Shown here: positions 52,176 through 63,723 of the stretch, piece by piece | Position numbering within the stretch: position 1 is the first letter of the stretch | Layout of the letters: every line of letters starts with the position of its first letter | Origin: Pseudomonas resinovorans NBRC 106553 | GTDB lineage: Bacteria > Pseudomonadota > Gammaproteobacteria > Pseudomonadales > Pseudomonadaceae | Direction of reading: 5' to 3' | Length of the DNA stretch: 64,000 nt | Assembly (NCBI RefSeq): GCF_000412695.1 | Contig: NC_021499.1 | Location: 3,596,001-3,660,000 of the forward strand | Notes under the pieces: generated by a model | The model's database searches: none | What the model was told of the DNA's origin: nothing | The model's input: the letters and a program-made list of their open reading frames with translations, nothing else | Program-made: the position numbers and the translations under genes

Positions 52176-54679
52176 TGCGGCGCCTGCCCTTCGCCCGACT
52201 GCTGACCATGGCCGCGCGCCAACTCTGGCGCGACGCCCACAGCGGCGAACTGCGGGTGCTGTTCTTCTCCCTGCTGGTGGCCGTCGCCGCCAGCAGCGCC
52301 ATCGGCTACTTCAGCGCGCGCCTTAACGGCGCCATGCTGCTGCGCGCCACCGAATTCCTCGGCGCCGACCTGCTGCTTAGCGGCTCGTCGCCGGCCCGCG
52401 CCGAGCAGCTCGACAGCGGCCTGCAACTGGGCCTGAAACACGCCCGCGCGGTGGAGTTCTCCAGCGTGATCGCCGCCGACAACGGCATCCAGCTATCCAG
52501 CGTCAAGGCGGTCGATCCCGCCTACCCCCTGCGCGGCGAACTGAAGAGCGCCGCGCAACCCTACGGCGAAGAAACCACAGGCAGCGGCCCGAAATCCGGC
52601 GAAGCCTGGGCCGAAGCCCGGTTGTTCGCCACCCTGGGCCTAAAGCCCGGCGACAGCATCGATGTAGGCCAGAAGACCTTGCAGCTCACCCGCGTGCTGA
52701 CCTACGAGCCTGATCGCGCCGGCGACTTCTACAGCCTGACCCCACGGGTGCTGATCAGCCTGGACGACCTCGACGCCACCGGCGTGGTCCAGCCTGGCAG
52801 CCGCGTACGCTATCGCGAACTCTGGAGTGGGCCGAACGATATCCTCAGCCGCTACCGCGCCGCCGTCGAACCCGGCCTGGAAGCCAATCAGCGCCTGGAA
52901 GACGCCCGCCAGGGCAATCGCCAGATCGGCGGCGCGCTGGGCCGGGCCGAGCGTTACCTGAACCTGGCCAGCCTCGCCGCCGTGCTGCTCGCCGGCGTTG
53001 CGGTGGCTCTTTCCGCCGCCCGCTTCGCCGCCCGCCGCTACGACGCCAGCGCCCTGATGCGCTGCCTCGGCCTCTCCCGGCGCGAAGCCCTGCTGCTGTT
53101 CGGCCTGCAACTGGCGCTGCTGGGCCTCCTGGCCAGCGCCCTTGGCGCCCTGCTGGGCTGGCTCGCGCAAGCGGTGCTGTTCAAGCTGCTCGGCGGCCTG
53201 CTGCCGGCGGTGATCCCCTCCGCCGGCGTGGTGCCAGCCCTGGCGGGCATCGCCACCGGCCTGCTCGCCCTGGCCGGTTTCGCCCTGCCACCCCTGGCCG
53301 CCCTTGGCCGGGTACCGCCGCTGCGGGTGCTGCGCCGCGACCTGCTGCCACTGCCGCCCAGCGCCTGGCTTATATATGGCGCCGCACTCCTGGCCCTGGG
53401 CCTGATCATGTGGCGCCTGAGCCTGAACCTGAAACTGACCCTCGGTCTGCTTGGCGGCGGCCTGATCGCCGCGCTGCTGCTGGGCGGCCTGCTACTGGCT
53501 GGCCTCACGGGCCTGCGCCGGCTCCTGGCCAGTGCCAGTCTTCCCTGGCGCCTGGGCCTCGGCCAATTGCTCCGCCACCCCCTGGCGGCGGCCGGGCAAT
53601 CCCTGGCGTTCGGCCTGATCCTGCTGGCCATGGCGCTGATCGCCCTGCTGCGCGGCGAGCTGCTGGATACCTGGCAGAACCAGCTGCCGGAGAACGCCCC
53701 CAACCACTTCGCCCTCAATGTGCTGCCCGCCGAGAAAGACGCCTTCGCCAGTCGCCTCGCCAGCCTATCTCCCCATCCCGCACCACTCTATCCCGTGGTG
53801 CCCGGCCGCCTGACCGCCATCAATGGCCAGCCGGTACGCCAGCTGGTGAGCAAGGACTCCCAGGGCGAGCGCGCCGTGCAACGCGACCTCAGCCTGACCT
53901 GGGCAGCCCAGTTGCCCAGCGACAACCGGCTGGTGGCGGGACACTGGTGGAGTGACGTGCCGAACGCCGACCTGCCGGGCGTCTCGGTGGAGTCCAAACT
54001 CGCCGAAAGCCTCAACCTCAAGCTCAACGACCGCCTGAGCTTCAGCGTCGGCGGCCTGCAGCGCGACGCCCAGGTGACCAGCCTGCGCGAAGTGGACTGG
54101 GACAACTTCCAGCCGAACTTCTACATGATCTTCGCCCCGGACACCCTGGCGGACCTGCCTGTCACCTACCTCACCAGCTTCTACCTGCCGCCCCGCCACG
54201 ACCGCGAACTGGTGGAGCTGTCCCGCGCATTCCCGGCCGTGACCCTGCTGCAAGTGGAAGCCATCCTCGCGCAGCTGCGCAGCATCCTCGCCCAGGTCAC
54301 CCTGGCCGTGGAGTTCGTCCTGCTGTTCGTGCTGGCCGCCGGCCTGGCGGTGCTCTTCGCCGGATTGCAGTCGACCCTCGACGAACGCATTCGACAAGGC
54401 GCACTGCTTCGCGCCCTGGGGGCCGAGCGGCAGATCCTGCTGAAGGCCCGTCGCGCGGAATTCGCCCTGCTCGGCGCCTGCAGCGGCCTGCTCGCCGCCC
54501 TCGGTTGCGAACTGGTCAGTGCGCTGCTCTATCGCTACGCCTTCGACCTGCACTGGCAACCCCATCCCTGGCTGCTTCTACTGCCGCTGGTGGGCGCGTT
54601 GCTGGTAGGTTCGGCCGGGTTGATAGGCACGCGCCGCGCGCTCAACGCCAGCCCGCTAACAGTCCTGCGCGAAGCTTGA
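52175..54679 (+). CDS. FtsX-like ABC permease (YbbP-like)
   Basis: This 834-residue protein has an N-terminal membrane helix, a large periplasmic domain, three or more central helices around residues 265-480 (first FtsX block), a second periplasmic domain (about 500-700) and a C-terminal FtsX block (about 705-825). The length and ten-helix layout match YbbP. It works with the ATPase encoded just upstream (one-base overlap of stop and start). The cargo is not established. Confidence 0.9.
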   Translation: MRRLPFARLLTMAARQLWRDAHSGELRVLFFSLLVAVAASSAIGYFSARLNGAMLLRATEFLGADLLLSGSSPARAEQLDSGLQLGLKHARAVEFSSVIAADNGIQLSSVKAVDPAYPLRGELKSAAQPYGEETTGSGPKSGEAWAEARLFATLGLKPGDSIDVGQKTLQLTRVLTYEPDRAGDFYSLTPRVLISLDDLDATGVVQPGSRVRYRELWSGPNDILSRYRAAVEPGLEANQRLEDARQGNRQIGGALGRAERYLNLASLAAVLLAGVAVALSAARFAARRYDASALMRCLGLSRREALLLFGLQLALLGLLASALGALLGWLAQAVLFKLLGGLLPAVIPSAGVVPALAGIATGLLALAGFALPPLAALGRVPPLRVLRRDLLPLPPSAWLIYGAALLALGLIMWRLSLNLKLTLGLLGGGLIAALLLGGLLLAGLTGLRRLLASASLPWRLGLGQLLRHPLAAAGQSLAFGLILLAMALIALLRGELLDTWQNQLPENAPNHFALNVLPAEKDAFASRLASLSPHPAPLYPVVPGRLTAINGQPVRQLVSKDSQGERAVQRDLSLTWAAQLPSDNRLVAGHWWSDVPNADLPGVSVESKLAESLNLKLNDRLSFSVGGLQRDAQVTSLREVDWDNFQPNFYMIFAPDTLADLPVTYLTSFYLPPRHDRELVELSRAFPAVTLLQVEAILAQLRSILAQVTLAVEFVLLFVLAAGLAVLFAGLQSTLDERIRQGALLRALGAERQILLKARRAEFALLGACSGLLAALGCELVSALLYRYAFDLHWQPHPWLLLLPLVGALLVGSAGLIGTRRALNASPLTVLREA

Positions 54680-54713
54680 TAGGCTTTGCCTCCCGAACCA
54701 GCGCAGGACCGTC

Positions 54714-55211
54714 ATGAGCCGTTATCGCCCGCCCCGCACCGCCGGAACGCCCCTGATCACCCCGGAGGGCGAAGCCCGCCTGCGCGCCGAGCTCCATGAG
54801 CTTTGGCACGTACGCCGGCCCAAGGTCACCCAGGCGGTCAGCGAAGCGGCCGCCCAGGGCGACCGCTCGGAGAACGCCGAATACACCTATGGCAAGAAGA
54901 TGCTGCGGGAGATCGACAGCCGCGTACGCTTCCTCACCAAACGCCTGGAAAGCCTCAAGGTGGTCAGCGAACGCCCGTCGGACCCGGGCAAGGTCTACTT
55001 CGGCGCCTGGGTCTCCCTGGAGGACGAGGATGGCGAGGTGGCCCGCTACCGCATCGTCGGGCCCGACGAATTCGACCTGAAGCAGAACCTGATCAGTATC
55101 GACTCGCCCCTGGCCCGCGCTCTGGTGGGCAAGGCGCTGGACGCCGAGGTACGGGTCGGCACCCCCACCGGGGAAAAGACCTGGTATGTGGTCGAGATCG
55201 ACTACCCCTGA
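54714..55211 (+). CDS. greB: transcription elongation factor GreB
   Basis: This 165-residue factor rescues backtracked RNA polymerase by stimulating transcript cleavage. The coiled-coil finger (about 13-75) carries the acidic tip region [13 protein letters not shown], which places it in the Gre family; the basic patch and RITxxR-like start ([20 protein letters not shown]) are GreB-like. The C-terminal FKBP-like domain runs 85-165 ([16 protein letters not shown]). It lies 35 bases after the permease gene. Confidence 0.92.
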   Translation: MSRYRPPRTAGTPLITPEGEARLRAELHELWHVRRPKVTQAVSEAAAQGDRSENAEYTYGKKMLREIDSRVRFLTKRLESLKVVSERPSDPGKVYFGAWVSLEDEDGEVARYRIVGPDEFDLKQNLISIDSPLARALVGKALDAEVRVGTPTGEKTWYVVEIDYP

Positions 55212-55257
55212 ACCCCGGAATCCCCCGCAGTATGGGCTGAGCGCAGCCCGCCGCGAC

Positions 55258-55566
55258 TCAGCGCAGGGTAATCAGCCCTTGCCGCGCCACGCGCACAAGT
55301 TGGCCGAGCACCTCCGGCAGCAACTCGGTGGCGGGAGCCTGGATAACGGCCATGTCGAAACTGTCGTTGGCAAAACGGGACAGCGACTCGCCTTCGCGAA
55401 CGAACTGGATGAGGAAATTGCGCGGGCCGCCCCAGCGCTTGGGCCAACCTTCGAGATAACGCAGCAGCGTCGGCTGGTGGGAACCACCGAGCAGAATTCG
55501 CGGATTGCGCAGAACCAGCCCACTGGTGATGGGGGCTAGTCGAAGCAGGGGTTGGGGACAGGTCAT
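55258..55566 (-). CDS. conserved hypothetical protein (PA2860-like)
   Basis: This 102-residue protein opens MTCPQPLLRLAPITSGLVLR with the segments NPRILLGGSHQPTLLRYLEG and FDMAVIQAPATELLPEVLGQ. The last part resembles the middle of a SAM-methyltransferase-like fold, but no SAM motif is present. GGAG eight bases upstream supports the ATG at 55566. It is convergent with greB and divergent from thpR. The function is unknown. Confidence 0.65.
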   Translation of the reverse strand: MTCPQPLLRLAPITSGLVLRNPRILLGGSHQPTLLRYLEGWPKRWGGPRNFLIQFVREGESLSRFANDSFDMAVIQAPATELLPEVLGQLVRVARQGLITLR

Positions 55567-55763
55567 GGTGTCGTGTCTCCGCCTCATTGATCCCGCTGGG
55601 CAGCGGTGAGAGGCGACACCGAACCAGCGCTTTAGCGGAATTTTGAAGTCCCTGAAGACTCCTGCGCCCCGCAAGTAGCTGACTAAATCGGCGCATGGGG
55701 CGACATCCTAGAGAAGCGCGCGCAATACTGTCAAGGCGACCATCGGACCCCGCGAGGCTCCCC

Positions 55764-56294
55764 ATGAGCACCCCGCCGCTACGCCTGTTCTTCGCCATTC
55801 CCTGCTGCCCGCAACTGGCGCACGACATTGCCGAGTGGCGCAAGCAGAATCCCGTGGACGGCAAACCGGTTGCGCCCGAAAACCTGCACCTGACCCTGGC
55901 CTTCCTCGGCTCGCAACCCCGTGGCCAGGTCGAACCCCTGGCCGCGATAGCAGCCAGCCTGACACCCACGGCCTTCATCCTGCGCCTGGACCGCCTGGCG
56001 CGCTGGAAGAATGGCTTGCTGCACCTGGCACCGAGCCAGGTGCCCGCCAGCTTGATGGAGCTGGAACGGGGCCTGCGTGAACAACTGCTCGCAGCCGGAT
56101 TCCCCCTGGAAACCCGTCACTTCAAACCCCACCTGACCCTCGCCCGCCACTGCCCGAAACTCCCCCCTTCGGCTCCCCCCGCCTTTGATTGGCCGGCCAG
56201 CGAATTCGCCCTCTACGCCTCGGAAAACACCGCGCGCGGTACCCGTTACCACACCCTCGCCCAATGGCCATTGCGGCCTCAGGCCCCAGCCTGA
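55764..56294 (+). CDS. thpR: RNA 2',3'-cyclic phosphodiesterase ThpR (LigT)
   Basis: This 176-residue 2H phosphoesterase has both catalytic HxTx motifs, HLTLAFLG (about 42-49) and HLTLARH (about 128-134), and opens RLFFAIPCCPQLAHDIAEW. It hydrolyses 2',3'-cyclic phosphates on RNA ends; the reverse 2'-5' ligase activity gave the older name LigT. GAGG eight bases upstream fixes the ATG at 55764. It precedes lipA, as in P. aeruginosa. Confidence 0.9.
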   Translation: MSTPPLRLFFAIPCCPQLAHDIAEWRKQNPVDGKPVAPENLHLTLAFLGSQPRGQVEPLAAIAASLTPTAFILRLDRLARWKNGLLHLAPSQVPASLMELERGLREQLLAAGFPLETRHFKPHLTLARHCPKLPPSAPPAFDWPASEFALYASENTARGTRYHTLAQWPLRPQAPA

Positions 56295-56337
56295 CGTTTC
56301 CCCGCGTAACAGCGAACTCGCGGACATCTTCTAGTGA

Positions 56338-57450
<1,113 letters not shown>

Positions 57451-57455
57451 TCCTG

Positions 57456-57479
57456 CGGGACCTTCGGGTCCCGTCTTTT
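57456..57479 (+). terminator. intercistronic terminator/attenuator between lipA and lif
   Basis: CGGGACC-TTCG-GGTCCCG is followed by TCTTTT. The stem is short and the T-run interrupted, so partial termination is expected, giving less foldase than lipase mRNA. Confidence 0.65.
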
Positions 57480-57499
57480 CGACTGAGCCGAGAACCCCA

Positions 57500-58537
57500 G
57501 TGAAGAAACTTCTGCTGCTGATTCCGATCGCCTTGGCCGGCGTCCTGGCCATCCTGCTGCAAACCGGTGGCGCACCCGCCCCCGCAGCCAGCGGCGGCAC
57601 CCCCGACACCAGAACCGATGAGCCCCCTGCCCCACCTGCCACCACACCCACCGGGCCCACCATCCTGCATGCGCCACCCAGCGGGGCAATCGCCGCCAAG
57701 TCCCGCCCCCCATCGCTGGCCGGCACCGAGGTGGACGGGCGCTTCCACCTCGACACGGCGGGCAACCTGCTGATCACCGAAGATATCCGGCGCATCTTCG
57801 ACTACTTCCTCAGCACACTCGGCGAAGTCACCCTGGAAAACAGCGCGCTGCAACTGCGCGGCCATATCGCCGAGCAACTGCAGGCACCCGCCGAAAGCCA
57901 GGCCCTGGCCCTTCTCGCGCAGTACCTGGACTACAAGCGCCAGTTGGTGCAGCTGGAGCGCGACCTGCCCCTGCAGGCCGACCTCAACGCCCTGGGCCAG
58001 CGCGAAGCGGCCGTGCAAGCGCTGCGGGCGCGGATCTTCAGCCCCGAGGTGCACCAGGCGTTCTTTGCCAGTGACGAGGCCTACAACGCGTTCACCCTGC
58101 AGCGCCTGGCCATCCAGCGCGACGACAACCTGGACCCGGCGGCCAAGGCGGCAGCCGTCGAGCAGTTGCGCAACAACCTGCCGGATGCGCTGCAAGCGAT
58201 GGCGGCAAGCCAGCTGCAGGCCGATCTCAGAGCCCAGGTAGGTGCGCTCCAGGCGGCCGGTGGCAGCCCCGAGCAGGTACGCCAGCTGCGCCAGCAAATG
58301 GTGGGGGCCGAAGCCACGGCCAGGCTGGAAACCCTGGACCGCCAGCGCCTGCAATGGCAACAACGGCTGCAGGCCTACCTGAACGAGAAGACCCGTATAG
58401 AAGCCAACGACGGCCTCAGCGATAGCGACAAGGCGGCCGCCATCGGGCGTCTGCAGGAGGAAGGCTTCAATCCCCAGGAGCGCTTGCGCCTGCAAGCGGC
58501 GGCCGACCTGGCGGAAGCCCGCAGGAAGAAACCCTGA
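57500..58537 (+). CDS. lifO: lipase-specific foldase Lif (LipH/LipB)
   Basis: This 345-residue steric chaperone is anchored in the inner membrane by an N-terminal helix (3-20), followed by an alanine/proline-rich linker (22-70) and the helical folding domain. The essential RxxFDY motif is RRIFDYFL at 97-104. It folds LipA in the periplasm. The start is a GTG at 57500, 49 bases after lipA. A symmetrical terminator follows the gene. Confidence 0.93.
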   Translation: MKKLLLLIPIALAGVLAILLQTGGAPAPAASGGTPDTRTDEPPAPPATTPTGPTILHAPPSGAIAAKSRPPSLAGTEVDGRFHLDTAGNLLITEDIRRIFDYFLSTLGEVTLENSALQLRGHIAEQLQAPAESQALALLAQYLDYKRQLVQLERDLPLQADLNALGQREAAVQALRARIFSPEVHQAFFASDEAYNAFTLQRLAIQRDDNLDPAAKAAAVEQLRNNLPDALQAMAASQLQADLRAQVGALQAAGGSPEQVRQLRQQMVGAEATARLETLDRQRLQWQQRLQAYLNEKTRIEANDGLSDSDKAAAIGRLQEEGFNPQERLRLQAAADLAEARRKKP

Positions 58538-58542
58538 AACGC

Positions 58543-58568
58543 AAAAGGCCCGCCAAAGCGGGCCTTTT
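58543..58568. terminator. bidirectional terminator after lif
   Basis: AAAAGGCCCGC-CAAA-GCGGGCCTTTT lies between the convergent lif and DoxX genes. Confidence 0.9.
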
Positions 58569-58582
58569 GCTTGAACAGCGCC

Positions 58583-59017
58583 TCAATCGGCGATGTTGCG
58601 GTCCAGGGAAAGCTTGCCAGCGCCCTCGATCAACAGGGTGGCGCTGATCAGCGCGAGGATCATGGCGTATTCGTAGCCACCCTCGGTGATGAAGAAGCCG
58701 CTGGCCCAGTGCACGCTGAAGATCGCCACCACCATCGCGACTATCAGGGCGGCCGCGGCCGGACGCACCAGCAGGCCGATCACCAGGGCCAGGCCACCGA
58801 AGAACTCGGCGCTGCCGGCCATCAGGGCCATCAGGTAACCCGGGGTCAGGCCAATGCTTTCCATCCATTGGCCGGTTCCCGCCAGGCCATGGCCGCCGAA
58901 CATGCCGAAGAGTTTCTGCGCACCGTGGGCCATGAAAGTCAGGCCGGTGATGACTCGCAGCAGGGTGATGCCATAGCCGGCATTGGTGGCGAGGATGGAT
59001 TTGATCGGGCTGCTCAT
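58583..59017 (-). CDS. DoxX-family inner-membrane protein
   Basis: This 144-residue protein has four membrane helices and the DoxX phrases LLRVITGLTFMAHGAQKLFG and GSAEFFGGLALVIGLLVRPA. The family includes quinone-linked subunits and YphA-like proteins of unknown role; no function is assigned here. AAGGA eight bases upstream supports the ATG at 59017; a 28-codon extension upstream is AT-rich and unlike the family. It stands alone between lif and mltF. Confidence 0.85.
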   Translation of the reverse strand: MSSPIKSILATNAGYGITLLRVITGLTFMAHGAQKLFGMFGGHGLAGTGQWMESIGLTPGYLMALMAGSAEFFGGLALVIGLLVRPAAAALIVAMVVAIFSVHWASGFFITEGGYEYAMILALISATLLIEGAGKLSLDRNIAD

Positions 59018-59118
59018 CGAGGTGTTCCTTGTGTTGGGGGAGTCGATAAGCACCAGTTTAGTAGAACTTTTTGATATTAAAATCGCAAAATTCTTAAGCA
59101 ATTAATCGATTTATTCGA

Positions 59119-60540
59119 TTATTTTTTGGCTTTTACAGGCCTTTCCGCAGGTTCCAGTAGATAACGCTCGCGATCGAAGGCCAGGTAGTACTTGTTCACG
59201 CTGTTGACGTAGCTCACCACGCCCATGCCGATCTGCTCGGCGGCGATGCGTTCCACCTGGAAGAACCAGCGGTTGGGGTCCAGCCCCCGGCGCCGGGCCT
59301 CGGCACGCATGCCCTGCACCCGCTGCGGGCCAAGGTTGTAGGCGGCGAGGACGAAGGCCATGCGCTCACGCTCCTCGAGCCGGGCGCTGGCGAAGAAGCT
59401 GCGCCGCAGCTTGGCCAGGTACTTGGCCGACGCCTGCACATTGTTCTCGAGCTTCTGGATATTGCCGACACCCACGCTACGTGCAGCGCCAGGGGTGATC
59501 TGCATCAGCCCGGTCGCGCCGCTGGCGCCCCTGGCGGCCGGATTCAGGCTGGACTCCTTGTAGGCCAGCGCGGCCAGGTTGAGCCAGTCGAAATCATGCT
59601 GGTCGGCATAGCGCTGCAGCACCGGCCGCACCCGCTCCAGGCGCTGGCGCTCGGTGCGCGCCAGCGGGTTGTGCAACTTGTAGACGCGTCGGTAGATACG
59701 CTGGAAGGCGGCGTCCTGGTCGGACGGCGTGCGGTACTCGGCGAGGAAACGATCGACGCTGGCGCGCAGCGTCGGTGCGTTGCGGCGAACGAACCAGGTC
59801 ATGTCGCCCTGCCGGTCCAGCACCAGGTGCTTGTCCAGGCGCAGCTTGGGCATCACCTTGACCCAACGTTCGGCAATGGGCTGCTCGACCGCCGTCAGCG
59901 GATAGATGCCCGCCTGGACCATCTCCAGCACATCCTCCACCGCCAGGGTCGAATCGACCCATTCGATGACGATGGGCGCCAGCTTGCGGGCCGCCAGGCG
60001 CTCGTTCACCTGGCGCAACGCATCGCCGGCCGCGCTGCCCACGGGCAACGCGATACTGCGTCCGGACAACTGCTCCAGCCGCTGGTAGCGCCGCTGCCCC
60101 TGGCGGCTGACCAGCACGATGGGCACATCCTTGCGCAGCGGCGCACTGGCGCTGACATTGGCGCCGACGCCGTGGCCGACCAGTTCGCCAGGCGCCACCA
60201 GGTCGCCCTCGCCACGCTGCAGCGCGGCCAGCAACCGGTCCTTGGGCATGGGAATGATCTTCAGCTTGATTTCGCGCCCATCGCGGGCATTGCGATTGAG
60301 GTACTGCTCGAAGGCGCGGATACGGTGGTACTCGATGCCGACCGACTGGCCCTTGACCTCGCCCGAGCTGTTGCGGCTCTGGTTGACCAGTACCTTGAGC
60401 ACGCCACTACGGCGGATCTGCGCCAGGTCGCGGGCTTCGCCAGGCTGCTGCCAGACCTCCGGCGGCCCCACCAGGCGCGCGCTGGCCGTGACGGGCAACA
60501 GCGCCAGCAGGCAGAGCAGAAACAGCAACGGTCGCGTCAT
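59119..60540 (-). CDS. lytic murein transglycosylase MltF-type
   Basis: This 473-residue periplasmic protein has a signal sequence (1-21), a solute-binding (SBP_bac_3-like) regulatory domain (about 38-275) and a C-terminal SLT lysozyme-like domain (about 305-450) with catalytic Glu329 in YKESSLNP and GATGLMQITP. It cleaves peptidoglycan to 1,6-anhydro ends, gated by muropeptide binding to the first domain. It matches the second MltF of P. aeruginosa. GGAG seven bases upstream sets the start at 60540. Confidence 0.9.
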   Translation of the reverse strand: MTRPLLFLLCLLALLPVTASARLVGPPEVWQQPGEARDLAQIRRSGVLKVLVNQSRNSSGEVKGQSVGIEYHRIRAFEQYLNRNARDGREIKLKIIPMPKDRLLAALQRGEGDLVAPGELVGHGVGANVSASAPLRKDVPIVLVSRQGQRRYQRLEQLSGRSIALPVGSAAGDALRQVNERLAARKLAPIVIEWVDSTLAVEDVLEMVQAGIYPLTAVEQPIAERWVKVMPKLRLDKHLVLDRQGDMTWFVRRNAPTLRASVDRFLAEYRTPSDQDAAFQRIYRRVYKLHNPLARTERQRLERVRPVLQRYADQHDFDWLNLAALAYKESSLNPAARGASGATGLMQITPGAARSVGVGNIQKLENNVQASAKYLAKLRRSFFASARLEERERMAFVLAAYNLGPQRVQGMRAEARRRGLDPNRWFFQVERIAAEQIGMGVVSYVNSVNKYYLAFDRERYLLEPAERPVKAKK

Positions 60541-60774
60541 CGATTCTCCAGGGACTGGGCGGGGCGTCAGCGCGCGCCCAAACCTCTGGAACTGCTGCGC
60601 CACGTATCGCTGTCTGGCGAGTGAAGGGCGCGGAGAGTGTCACAGCTGCGTGCCCTATGCCAGGAAAAGCGTCGTATCGACTTCAACATCCGCCTACAAG
60701 TTCATGTAATTATTGGATTTTTTTATTTATTTCGAGCTTTGTTATGCTGCCCTGCTCCAACTTGAGGTAGCACG

Positions 60775-61581
60775 ATGCAACTCATCGACATCGGCGTCAA
60801 TCTGACCCACCCCAGCCTCGCCCGCGACGCACGCGCCCTGCTGGAACGCGCACAGGCCGCCGGCGTCTGCCAGATGGTGCTGACCGGAACCAATCCGGAA
60901 GACAGCGAAAAAGCCCTGCTGGCAGCCGAACAACTGGACGAAAGCGGTCTGCGCCTGTTCAGCACCGCCGGCATCCATCCCCATGAAGCCAGCGACTGGA
61001 ACAGCGATAGCGAACGCCAGCTGCGCGCCTTGCTGGGCGAGGCACGCGTATGCGCGGTGGGTGAATGCGGCCTGGACTTCAATCGGGACTTCTCGCCACG
61101 CCCGCTGCAGGAGAAAGCCCTGGAAGAACAACTGGCCCTGGCCGTGGAGCTGGGCAAGCCGGTGTTCCTCCATGAGCGCGACGCCGACGAACGCCTGCTG
61201 GCGATAGTGCGGGAATTCCGCGACCGGCTGAGCGCCGCCGTGGTGCACTGCTTCACCGGCGAAAAGCGCGCCCTGTATGGCTACCTCGACCTCGACCTGC
61301 ACATCGGCATCACCGGCTGGATCTGCGATGAGCGCCGTGGCACGCACCTGCACAGCCTGGTACGCGACATCCCCCGAGGCCGCCTGATGCTGGAAAGCGA
61401 CGCCCCCTACCTGCTCCCACGCAGCCTGCGGCCCAAACCCAAGCACGGCCACAACGAGCCGGCGTTTCTCGGTGAAGTGCTGCGGGAAGTCGCGCAGCAT
61501 CGCGGCGAAACCCAGGAAGACCTCGCGCGCCATACCACGGCCTGCGCCCGCGATTTCTTCGGCCTGCCAGTCATCGACTGA
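60775..61581 (+). CDS. TatD-family metal-dependent hydrolase
   Basis: This 268-residue TIM-barrel hydrolase shows the TatD pattern: metal ligands in [37 protein letters not shown] and the final LESDAPYL. TatD enzymes act as 3'-5' DNA/RNA exonucleases or D-aminoacyl-type hydrolases; the cell role is unclear. The opening [15 protein letters not shown] is close to E. coli TatD. The upstream 60 bases are AT-rich and probably hold the promoter. Confidence 0.9.
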   Translation: MQLIDIGVNLTHPSLARDARALLERAQAAGVCQMVLTGTNPEDSEKALLAAEQLDESGLRLFSTAGIHPHEASDWNSDSERQLRALLGEARVCAVGECGLDFNRDFSPRPLQEKALEEQLALAVELGKPVFLHERDADERLLAIVREFRDRLSAAVVHCFTGEKRALYGYLDLDLHIGITGWICDERRGTHLHSLVRDIPRGRLMLESDAPYLLPRSLRPKPKHGHNEPAFLGEVLREVAQHRGETQEDLARHTTACARDFFGLPVID

Positions 61582-61686
61582 GCCAGGCAATCCAGCACCT
61601 GTTGATTCGGATCAATTCCGCCAGGAAATTCCTGTCAGAAAATACTGGCACCTTGCCAATACTTTCCGAGCCACAAGAAGAACATC

Positions 61687-63168
61687 ATGGGCACCTGGAT
61701 TCGCGATCTCTCCCTCAAATACAAGTTCTGGGCCGTCAATGCGGTAGCCTTCCTCACCACCCTTTTGCTGGTCCTCCATGCGCTCCACCTGGAGCGGCAG
61801 GGCCGCGCCGACGACGCCCGCAAGGCCGCCGCGGCGCAGGCGCAATGGCTGCAGTCCTGGCCCGCCGGCCAGCCCCTGCCCGCTTCGCCACAGCTGCTCA
61901 GCTTCGCCGCCGGCGACACGGCGAAACTGCCCGGCGGACAGTCCCTGGCCAACACCAATGGCTGGGTCGCGCTGGAGCACGACGCGCTGTTCGGTGACGA
62001 CCCCATAATCGGCGCCCAGGTGTTCGACCGCGCCGACGGCCAGCGCGTCGCCGTGCTCGCCAGTAGCCCGAGCCTCGCCCAGGTGTTCGCCGCACGCGTC
62101 TTCGACTACGGGATTTCGGTATTCCTGCTGATGCTCGCCCTGCTGGCCGCGTCGCAGTTGCTGATCCGCTTCCTGCTCAGCCACCTCGACACCCTCAAGG
62201 GCGTGATGCTGCACGTCGAGCGCAGCGGCGACCTCTCCGCCCGCGTGCCACTGGAAAGCCGCGACGAAGTGGGCCAGATGGCCGGCGCCTTCAATGCCAT
62301 GCAGGCCGGCTATGAACGGGTGGTCAGCACCGTGGCCCAGGCAGTGGCCCGCCTCGACGAGGGCGCCGCGCGTCTGGCCGGCAGCATGGGCGAAGTGCGC
62401 CAGGGCATGCTCGGCCAGCAAAGCGAGACCGACCAGGCCGCCACCGCCATCAACGAGATGTCCGCCACCGTCCACCATATCGCCCAGCACGCCGCCGATA
62501 CCCGTGACCAGTCGCAGAACGCCGACCAGTTGGCCGGTGCCGGACGACTGGTGGTGGAGCGGGTCGAAACCTCCATCGCCGGGCTCTCCTCCGGCGTGCA
62601 GCAAACGGCCGAGACCATCCAGCGCCTGGCCGAGGACAGCCAGAAGATCAGCGGCGTGGTGAATGTCATCCATGGCATCGCCGAGCAGACCAACCTGCTG
62701 GCGTTGAACGCCGCCATCGAAGCCGCCCGCGCCGGCGAAATGGGCCGCGGCTTCGCCGTGGTGGCCGATGAGGTGCGCAACCTGGCCAAGCGCGTCCAGG
62801 ACTCCACCGACGAGATCACCAGCATGATCAACACCCTCCAGGCCGGCACCCGCGATGCCGTGGAGTTCATGCGGGAAAGCTCGCTCAAGGCCGACGATTG
62901 CGTGCAGGCCGCCCACGAAGCCGGCGCGGCGCTTGCCGCCATCACCGGCGCGGTGGCGCAGATGCGCGAGAGCAACACCCAGATCGCCGTGGCCGCCGAG
63001 CAGCAGAGCCAGGTGGCCGAGGAAATGACCCGCGCGGTAGTAGGGATTCGCGACGTCACCGAACTCACGGTCGGCCAGACCGTCGAATCGGCCGCCACCA
63101 GCAACCAACTGGCGGGCCTGGCCAGCGAGCTGTCCCTGGCCATCCGCCAGCTCAAGCTGCGCGCCTGA
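61687..63168 (+). CDS. methyl-accepting chemotaxis protein, short periplasmic sensor
   Basis: This 493-residue receptor has helix 1 at about 12-35, a small periplasmic part of about 105 residues, helix 2 near 141-160, HAMP (about 160-215) and a full signalling domain with the tip [20 protein letters not shown]. The sensor is shorter than in the receptor at 29286, so the ligands differ. P. aeruginosa has a transducer in this position (about PA2867). No CheR-binding tail is visible. The ATG at 61687 follows an AAGAAG site. Confidence 0.9.
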   Translation: MGTWIRDLSLKYKFWAVNAVAFLTTLLLVLHALHLERQGRADDARKAAAAQAQWLQSWPAGQPLPASPQLLSFAAGDTAKLPGGQSLANTNGWVALEHDALFGDDPIIGAQVFDRADGQRVAVLASSPSLAQVFAARVFDYGISVFLLMLALLAASQLLIRFLLSHLDTLKGVMLHVERSGDLSARVPLESRDEVGQMAGAFNAMQAGYERVVSTVAQAVARLDEGAARLAGSMGEVRQGMLGQQSETDQAATAINEMSATVHHIAQHAADTRDQSQNADQLAGAGRLVVERVETSIAGLSSGVQQTAETIQRLAEDSQKISGVVNVIHGIAEQTNLLALNAAIEAARAGEMGRGFAVVADEVRNLAKRVQDSTDEITSMINTLQAGTRDAVEFMRESSLKADDCVQAAHEAGAALAAITGAVAQMRESNTQIAVAAEQQSQVAEEMTRAVVGIRDVTELTVGQTVESAATSNQLAGLASELSLAIRQLKLRA

Positions 63169-63266
63169 TGGGCTAGTACAAGACGCTATCCGCCCCATAG
63201 GCAGAAGGCATTCGCCGGCCCGCGAGGGCCGGACTATGCTCCCGGCATTCCCTCGAGGAGCCGACC

Positions 63267-63623
63267 ATGGGCAAACGACTTCCCAACCTGCACGCGTGGC
63301 AATGGCGGAGCTACTCCGACAACCACCAGCATCCCGCCAACCTGATACTCCACGTGCTCGCCGTGCCGCTGTTCATCCTGGCGGCGATCACGCTGGTCTA
63401 CGGATTGTTCAGCTTCAGTTTCCGTCCCCTGGTGCTGGGCATCATCGGCATCGCCGCGTCCCTGGCCCTGCAGGCCCGGGGACACAAGCTCGAAGCCCAG
63501 CAACCGGAACCCTTCGCGGGCCGCCGTGACGCCATGGGTCGGTTGCTGGTGGAACAGTTCGTCACCTTCCCACGCTTCCTGCTCAGCGGCCGTTGGTGGC
63601 GCAACTGGCGCAATAAGCGCTGA
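63267..63623 (+). CDS. Mpo1-like (DUF962/YGL010w-type) membrane protein
   Basis: This 118-residue protein opens with the DUF962/Mpo1-like pattern WRSYSDNHQHPANLILHVLA, whose histidines could bind iron as in yeast Mpo1, a 2-hydroxy fatty acid dioxygenase. Two membrane helices lie at about 30-50 and 55-72. Bacterial members are uncharacterised. GAGGAG lies eight bases before the ATG at 63267. Confidence 0.78.
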   Translation: MGKRLPNLHAWQWRSYSDNHQHPANLILHVLAVPLFILAAITLVYGLFSFSFRPLVLGIIGIAASLALQARGHKLEAQQPEPFAGRRDAMGRLLVEQFVTFPRFLLSGRWWRNWRNKR

Positions 63624-63668
63624 GGCCGTCCTTCGCTTCGAATCGGCGCGGGGATCGTTCGCGATAGC

Positions 63669-63691
63669 GTAGCCCGGATGTAATCCGGGGG
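63669..63691. repeat. extragenic repeat, family D, half copy
   Basis: GTAGCCCGGATGTAATCCGG matches the left arm of the 27598 hairpin; no right arm follows. Confidence 0.6.
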
Positions 63692-63723
63692 ATGGCGCGC
63701 ACCGCTACCTCTCCCCGCCGCGA

